Shown: one piece after another, positions 6,515-9,507 of the stretch
Numbering within the stretch: position 1 is the stretch's first letter
Layout: each line of letters starts with the position of its first letter
Assembly (NCBI GenBank): GCA_012026715.1
Contig: VEPB01000056.1
Span: 1 to 9,507 of the forward strand
DNA: 9,507 bases
Origin: Methylococcaceae bacterium
GTDB taxonomy: Bacteria; Pseudomonadota; Gammaproteobacteria; Methylococcales; Methylococcaceae
Direction: 5' to 3'
The notes under the pieces: generated by a model
Seen by the model: the letters and a program-made list of their open reading frames with translations, nothing else
The model's database searches: none
Told to the model about the DNA's origin: nothing
Made by a program: the position numbers and the translations under genes

Positions 6515-7255
6515 ATGTATCTGGCCATGAACCCAAGATTCCGTCCGGCGCGGTCGCTTGCGCTGGCACTGCTTGCCCTTACGGCGACGACGGCCGACGC
6601 GGCACTCAGCAGTTACACGGGGTCGGCGACATTGACTTACACCTTCGGCAGCATCGAAAACCTGACGCATCAAGGCGATCTCAGCAATCTGCAGATCACC
6701 GGTTCTTTCGAACAACTGGGGGCCCCCTACTCCGATGTAAGCCTTACCGGCGACGGCAGCATCACCGCCAATACTCCCAATCACGGCCCCCTGACGGCCG
6801 TGAGTCCGTTCACCTACACCTTTTCGACGTCCGGTGAAGCCAACAACGGGACCGTCAGCGCGTCGCACCTGGGCAGCTACTGGTTGACATTTAACAACCT
6901 GGGCAGCGACACCTACCGGATCAACGTCGACCTGGGTTACCAACTGAATGCCGGCGCCGCCGGGCAAGCGGCTGACAGCCGGGTTCACCTGGACTTCTAC
7001 AACCAGGATTCCTCCTTCAATGGGTTTGCCGAAGCACTGGCGTTCTCGGGCATGACCCCGACCGCGACCGAATCCGGAACCTCCGGGGTGTTCGGCTTCA
7101 CGCTTGCCCAAGGCGGTACCGAATCCCTGATCGGCGACGTCACCATCACCGGCAATGTGGAGGCGACCGCGGTTCCGTTGCCGCCGGCGATCTGGTTCTT
7201 GCTGTCCGGCTGCGTCGCATTGATGAGGTCTCGCCGCTCCGGGAACGCCGCCTGA
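6515..7255 (+). CDS. Secreted VPLP-CTERM (PEP-CTERM-like) protein of unknown function
   Basis: The 246-aa product has a Sec signal (about residues 1-30, ending TADA) and a C-terminal sorting tail from about residue 220: VPLPPAIW, a hydrophobic segment, then SRR. This is the layout of exosortase or related sorting substrates. The body is rich in Gly, Ser, Thr and Asn with alternating beta-like segments and no Cys before the tail; I recognise no domain. The ATG at 6515 is chosen because GAGG (6504-6507) lies 7 nt upstream; the in-frame TTG at 6509 and ATG at 6527 lack such a site. It lies 238 bp after cytochrome B with only hairpins between, so it may be the tail of that transcription unit. It would end up at the cell surface or in the extracellular matrix. 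Confidence 0.8.
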   Translation: MYLAMNPRFRPARSLALALLALTATTADAALSSYTGSATLTYTFGSIENLTHQGDLSNLQITGSFEQLGAPYSDVSLTGDGSITANTPNHGPLTAVSPFTYTFSTSGEANNGTVSASHLGSYWLTFNNLGSDTYRINVDLGYQLNAGAAGQAADSRVHLDFYNQDSSFNGFAEALAFSGMTPTATESGTSGVFGFTLAQGGTESLIGDVTITGNVEATAVPLPPAIWFLLSGCVALMRSRRSGNAA

Positions 7256-7376
7256 AGATTCGCTAGGAAGCAGGTGAACGGGCCTACGCGTCCATGGCGT
7301 TGAATCAAGCCCGTCTCCCTGCGGGATGAGACCAGTGTGCGATGTTTCGCACCGGATCCTTCCCTGGAACCAAGGT

Positions 7377-7409
7377 GTAGGGTGGGCCGATGGAGCCTGT
7401 CCACCCTAC
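7377..7409. repeat. REP-like palindromic unit
   Basis: GTAGGGTGG (7377-7385) pairs perfectly with CCACCCTAC (7401-7409) around a 15-nt loop, and CAAG at 7371-7374 can add pairs with CTTG beyond a 2-nt bulge. Opening with GTAG followed by a GC palindrome is typical of REP elements linked to REP-associated tyrosine transposases, and GTAGGGTGGGC is a familiar head of such repeats. No transposase is in the window and only one copy is visible. Confidence 0.55.
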
Positions 7410-7455
7410 CTTGAGCCGTCGTTTCATCGATAGGTTCCTGGGTAGGGTTCCCTAT

Positions 7456-7496
7456 CCCGGTTTCCGCAGCGCCCGTTGCAGGAAAACCCGGTTTCC
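7456..7496. promoter_or_regulatory. Candidate upstream activator region of the CTERM promoter
   Basis: CCCGGTTTCC occurs at 7456-7465 and 7487-7496, a 31-bp period (three helical turns), 112-152 bp upstream of the -24 element. The first copy runs into TTTCCGCA, which forms a near-perfect dyad with TGCAGGAAA ending at 7485. TTCCGCAGC here (7462-7470) is shared with the region upstream of cytochrome B at nearly the same distance from its promoter. Confidence 0.35.
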
Positions 7497-7582
7497 CCGC
7501 GGCGGATCATCGGGATTTGCCGCAAGCACTGTGTCCCTTCCCGTAAAACATCTCAACGAGCCGACCAAAAATGCACCCATCT

Positions 7583-7599
7583 ATTTGATTTTATTTGAT
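7583..7599. repeat. Phased ATTTGAT repeat, possible bend or IHF site
   Basis: ATTTGAT occurs at 7583-7589 and 7593-7599 with a 10-bp period. The complement of 7578-7590, AATCAAATAGATG, fits the IHF consensus with one mismatch. The position between the candidate activator region and the promoter favours a bending role. Confidence 0.3.
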
Positions 7600-7607
7600 A
7601 ATATTTC

Positions 7608-7623
7608 TGGCTCGAATACTGCT
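7608..7623 (+). promoter_or_regulatory. Sigma-54-type -24/-12 promoter of the CTERM gene pair
   Basis: TGGCTCGAATACTGCT matches TGGCACGN4TTGCW except for A to T in the -24 block and T to C in the -12 block. Core GG and GC are correctly spaced. The start site would be near 7634, so the leader to 7991 is about 357 nt. PEP-CTERM genes in other bacteria are known to be under RpoN with the PrsK/PrsR pair, which makes the call more plausible. Confidence 0.65.
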
Positions 7624-7733
7624 TAATATTCTTGCCCAGACTGACTCATCCCAACCCGTTAAATCAGGCCGCTCTGTTCTCCGTTAGGCGGGACCCTGAA
7701 GCGCAGGACGACGCCAGGATCGAAGCCAGTGCT

Positions 7734-7810
7734 GGGAAGCTGCCACACCCGCCGTGAGACGGGGCCGGAAAACCACGGGTCTTGCCTGCAAGACAGCCGG
7801 GTCGCCTCCC
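7734..7810 (+). promoter_or_regulatory. GEMM-like (cyclic dinucleotide) riboswitch candidate, atypical 5' half
   Basis: The stretch from GGGGCCGGAAAACC (7761-7774) through ACGGGTCTTG to AGACAGCCGGGTCGCC (7791-7806) closely follows the 3' half of GEMM-I/Ib aptamers as I remember it (GGGGCGGAAAGCCACGGGUCU, hairpin, AGACAGCCGGGUUGCC). A preceding hairpin, CCCG (7748-7751) with CGGG (7760-7763), has the expected GNRA loop, GTGA (7754-7757). The second hairpin is TCTTG/CAAGA around CCTG. GGGAAGC (7734-7740) could pair with GCCTCCC (7804-7810) at 6 of 7 positions as a closing stem. The 5' joining region with the ligand-contacting G or A is not recognisable, and TGCCACACC replaces the usual GCNAAACC, so it may be diverged, decayed or a new variant. 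Confidence 0.45.
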
Positions 7811-7824
7811 AAGGTAATGGGGAG
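7806..7824 (+). promoter_or_regulatory. Hairpin burying a Shine-Dalgarno, possible expression platform
   Basis: CTCCC (7806-7810) pairs perfectly with GGGAG (7820-7824) around a 9-nt loop, masking the GGGGAG ribosome binding site of the 49-codon ORF at 7830. The same CTCCC bases would be taken by the proposed closing stem of the riboswitch-like fold. The two structures exclude each other, as in a translational riboswitch. Confidence 0.4.
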
Positions 7825-7829
7825 TCGCT

Positions 7830-7979
7830 ATGCCCCCTCGGGACGCGCGAACGCATTGCCTGACTGCTTCCGGGATACTCCCGCTTCGGCAAACCGGCGT
7901 TGTGTGGTTCATCGACCGGAGAAGGGGAACGTTCCGTTGGCTGTTCATCATCGAAATATCGAGCAACCAAATCTTGTGA
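7830..7979 (+). CDS. Possible 49-aa leader ORF, translationally coupled
   Basis: ATG at 7830 follows GGGGAG (7819-7824) with a 5-nt gap and opens 49 codons (starting MPPRDARTHCLTASG), stopping at TGA 7977-7979. That stop codon is the first part of the TGAGGA ribosome binding site for the gene at 7991, a layout that suits translational coupling. The peptide matches nothing I recognise, and its codons include several rare for a GC-rich genome (AGA, AGG, ATA), so its translation may matter more than its product. It could also be a chance frame in leader RNA. Confidence 0.3.
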   Translation: MPPRDARTHCLTASGILPLRQTGVVWFIDRRRGTFRWLFIIEISSNQIL

Positions 7980-7990
7980 GGAATCGCTTC

Positions 7991-8998
7991 ATGATGAAGA
8001 AGACCAAATTGGCTCACGCCGTAGCCTGCTCTCTGGCCGGAACCGTATTGTCTTTCGGCGCCATCTCCAATGCGTCTGCTGCGGTGACGACGATGTACAA
8101 CATGTCGTCCGGTGCCGGGGTCGATGTTTACGGCAACACCGTAGATCCGGTCGCTGGCGGACAGTGGGGATATGGAAATACCGCCGGGAGTAAATATTCC
8201 GGCACCGACGGCTGGACCAACGGCGGCGTAGCTCCATCCGTTGGAGATGGAACAGGAGCCACCAAATGGGTCGGGACGACAGGCTTGAACAACACGCCGT
8301 TCGGCTACACCGGCGCTCATATGAACTGGGGTTTCGAAATCACCGGCGGCGCGGGCGGCAACGGCACCATTTCCACCCTGGATTCGTTTGCCCGTTACGG
8401 CATGTATGCGGACATCGACGTGGCCAAGGGAGCCTGGAGTGCGAACAATACCGGCGCCGTGTTCGGCGGCTGGCGCCACGACCTCGACGTCGGCCTGTTC
8501 AAATCCGATACCACGGGACTGGTCACCCTGTCCGCCACCGCTCTAGGGGTACCGAGCGCCAACTTCGGTTTCACAGTCTTCCAGGGCATGGACACCGTGA
8601 CCGACTACAACCACCACGGGCAATGGAACAACAGCAACAACTGGTATCCGGGGGCTCCGCTTCTGGCCAGCAATTCGTCGCCCTATGCCGCCGGCGGCGC
8701 AACGGCCGGGACGGCGCTGCCCACCTCCGCTATCGTGGCTTACAGCATCGGCGACAACCCGACCACCACGGCCGTGAACGAAGCGGCGAACCTGAACACC
8801 ATTCAGTTCAACGCCGTCGCCGGCCAGTATTACACCATCTTCATCGGCGGCTACCGTAACGGCGACTGGGGCACCACCAATGCCGGCTATTCCCTGCAGA
8901 TTTCCCAGGTGCCGGTGCCCGCCGCCGTCTGGCTGCTGGGCAGCGCCCTGGCCGGCATGGGCATCATCGGCCGCCGCCGGGACAAGGTAACCGGCTAG
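7991..8998 (+). CDS. Secreted VPVPA-CTERM (PEP-CTERM-like) surface protein, 335 aa
   Basis: The start is ATG 7991 (MMKKTKLAHAV), 8 nt after TGAGGA (7977-7982); an upstream in-frame extension to 7754 would lack a ribosome site and cross the riboswitch-like RNA. A Sec signal ends at ASA (28-30). The tail from residue 307 is VPVPAAVW, a hydrophobic stretch and RRR (328-330), a sorting signal of the exosortase type. The mature body is rich in Gly, Asn, Thr and aromatics, with no Cys and no domain I can name; YTIFIGGYRNGDW and GYSLQI near the end resemble beta-sandwich PEP-CTERM proteins. It is the first of a tandem pair with the gene at 9105 (shared TDGW, WVG, YxGxHxNW). Expected at the outer surface or in exopolysaccharide matrix. 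Function unknown. Confidence 0.85.
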   Translation: MMKKTKLAHAVACSLAGTVLSFGAISNASAAVTTMYNMSSGAGVDVYGNTVDPVAGGQWGYGNTAGSKYSGTDGWTNGGVAPSVGDGTGATKWVGTTGLNNTPFGYTGAHMNWGFEITGGAGGNGTISTLDSFARYGMYADIDVAKGAWSANNTGAVFGGWRHDLDVGLFKSDTTGLVTLSATALGVPSANFGFTVFQGMDTVTDYNHHGQWNNSNNWYPGAPLLASNSSPYAAGGATAGTALPTSAIVAYSIGDNPTTTAVNEAANLNTIQFNAVAGQYYTIFIGGYRNGDWGTTNAGYSLQISQVPVPAAVWLLGSALAGMGIIGRRRDKVTG

Positions 8999-9037
8999 TT
9001 CGCCGATCGAACCTTACCAGTCAGGGAGTGACGGTCA

Positions 9038-9061
9038 ATGACACAAGCCGCTTTGGCCTGA
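9038..9061 (+). other. 7-codon ORF overlapping the terminator
   Basis: ATG ACA CAA GCC GCT TTG GCC TGA encodes MTQAALA. AGGGAG at 9023-9028 lies 9 nt upstream, a plausible ribosome site. The ORF covers the whole 5' arm of the terminator and stops in its loop, so a translating ribosome would prevent the hairpin. There is no run of one regulatory codon. It may be chance. Confidence 0.25.
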
Positions 9062-9082
9062 AAAGGCCGGGCGGCTTTTTTT
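9045..9082 (+). terminator. Intrinsic terminator between the tandem CTERM genes
   Basis: AAGCCGC (9045-9051) pairs with GCGGCTT (9071-9077), and GGCCT (9055-9059) with AGGCC (9064-9068), closed by a GAAA tetraloop; a small internal loop separates the two stems. Seven T follow (9076-9082). It is the clearest terminator in the window. Only 22 nt separate it from the ATG of the next gene, so that gene has no room for a promoter of its own after it. Confidence 0.85.
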
Positions 9083-9104
9083 GAATCCTCGAAAAGGTGA
9101 GCTC

Positions 9105-9507
9105 ATGAAATCCAAGCATCTCCGCAGGCTGATTCAGTCGGCGTTGAGCGGCGCGGTCATCGTCGCTCCGGCGTCCTCCGCCTGGGCCAGCATGACTTCT
9201 TACAACACGTTCAATCACGATCGATCGGCGCCGTCGGCGTCCGTCTCCGGCAGCAATACCGGCTCCGACTCCGCGACGGACGGCTGGCTGCGGTCCACAG
9301 CCGCGACCGAATATTTTTCCGGACACGATGCCAACAACAACCCGACCTACTCGCCGACCCCGGTCGCCTGCCAGACTGACGGCAGCTACTGCGGCGATGG
9401 CGTTTCCACGGGAAATGTCTCCGGCGCGGCGGTTCCCTGGGTAGGCAACGATCCCCGGACCGATGCCAACTTCAACTATCTCGGCACCCATCCACTGAAC
9501 TGGACGG
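9105..9507 (+). CDS. Tandem paralogue of the 335-aa CTERM protein, N-terminal part only
   Basis: ATG 9105 (MKSKHLRRLIQSALSG) follows AGGTGA (9095-9100) and stays open for 134 codons to the window edge. A Sec signal ends near AWA (26-28). The mature start TSYNTFN parallels TTMYNMS of the upstream protein; further shared landmarks are TDGW and WVG..(N)xFxYxGxHxxNW in the same order. It differs by an insertion with two cysteines, Cys89 and Cys96, absent from the neighbour. The codon usage is similar to its neighbour, so this looks like an old duplication rather than recent transfer. A sorting tail is expected beyond the window but not seen. Expression probably needs read-through of the terminator at 9045-9082. 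Confidence 0.8.
   Translation, partial: MKSKHLRRLIQSALSGAVIVAPASSAWASMTSYNTFNHDRSAPSASVSGSNTGSDSATDGWLRSTAATEYFSGHDANNNPTYSPTPVACQTDGSYCGDGVSTGNVSGAAVPWVGNDPRTDANFNYLGTHPLNWT

Larger units (their letters stand above)
7256..7990. other. Intergenic region: REP-like hairpin, promoter and structured leader
   Basis: After the CTERM gene there are several hairpins without T-tracts: ACGGGC (7278-7283) with GCCCGT (7309-7314), GTCTC (7313-7317) with GAGAC (7328-7332), and GTGCGA (7337-7342) with TCGCAC (7347-7352). A REP-like unit follows at 7377-7409, then direct repeats at 7456-7496, an AT-rich stretch at 7561-7607, the sigma-54-type promoter at 7608-7623, and a leader of about 357 nt holding the riboswitch-like fold and a possible 49-codon ORF. 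Confidence 0.6.

Noticed and set aside
5650..7111. Two overlapping minus-strand open frames (276 and 301 codons)
   Set aside because: They lie antisense to cytochrome B and the VPLP-CTERM gene, overlap each other, lack plausible ribosome sites and show no family resemblance.
7715..7806. Cobalamin riboswitch in the CTERM leader
   Set aside because: GCCAGTGCTGGGAAG resembles the B12 GCCACTG...GGGAAG element, but the other conserved blocks are missing, and the 3' part fits GEMM far better.
1..9507. tRNA, rRNA, CRISPR array, transposase or prophage genes
   Set aside because: I looked on both strands and saw no regularly spaced repeats, no tRNA-like cloverleaf with conserved T-loop, and no transposase or phage motifs.

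Overview
The window looks like chromosomal DNA from a GC-rich, Gram-negative proteobacterium. A gammaproteobacterial methanotroph of the Methylococcaceae type is the best guess. The basis is a pair of very large MauG/BCCP-like di-heme cytochromes, which resemble the surface-associated cytochrome c peroxidase group described in Methylococcus, together with secreted proteins carrying VPxPA-type (PEP-CTERM-like) sorting tails. The taxonomic call is inference.

Layout. 1-60 (-): first 20 codons of a putative lipoprotein running off the left edge. 61-739: non-coding, with a sigma-54-type promoter for that gene, a 127-bp interspersed repeat with imperfect terminal inverted repeats, and strong hairpins. 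740-3028 (-) and 3970-6276 (+): two divergent di-heme cytochromes (762 and 768 aa) separated by a 941-bp regulatory region. 6515-7255 (+): a small secreted VPLP-CTERM protein. 7256-7990: a REP-like hairpin, a sigma-54-type promoter and a long structured leader. 7991-8998 (+): a 335-aa VPVPA-CTERM protein. 9105 to the right edge (+): the start of a diverged tandem paralogue, preceded by a strong intrinsic terminator.

The unifying feature is regulatory. Four -24/-12 (sigma-54) elements match TGGCACGN4TTGCW with one or two changes, one ahead of each transcription unit: lipoprotein, cytochrome A, cytochrome B and the CTERM protein pair. Dyads lie about 130-150 bp upstream of several, and one perfect IHF consensus lies between a dyad and a promoter. 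The window therefore reads as a sigma-54 regulon for the cell surface and periplasm.

The most novel candidate is the leader of the 335-aa protein. It contains a segment closely resembling the 3' half of a GEMM (cyclic dinucleotide) riboswitch. A possible closing stem there would compete with a hairpin that buries the Shine-Dalgarno of a 49-codon leader ORF, whose stop codon lies inside the ribosome binding site of the surface-protein gene. Downstream, the terminator in front of the second paralogue overlaps a 7-codon ORF, which suggests controlled read-through. The 5' half of the riboswitch match is poor, so this is a hypothesis to test.
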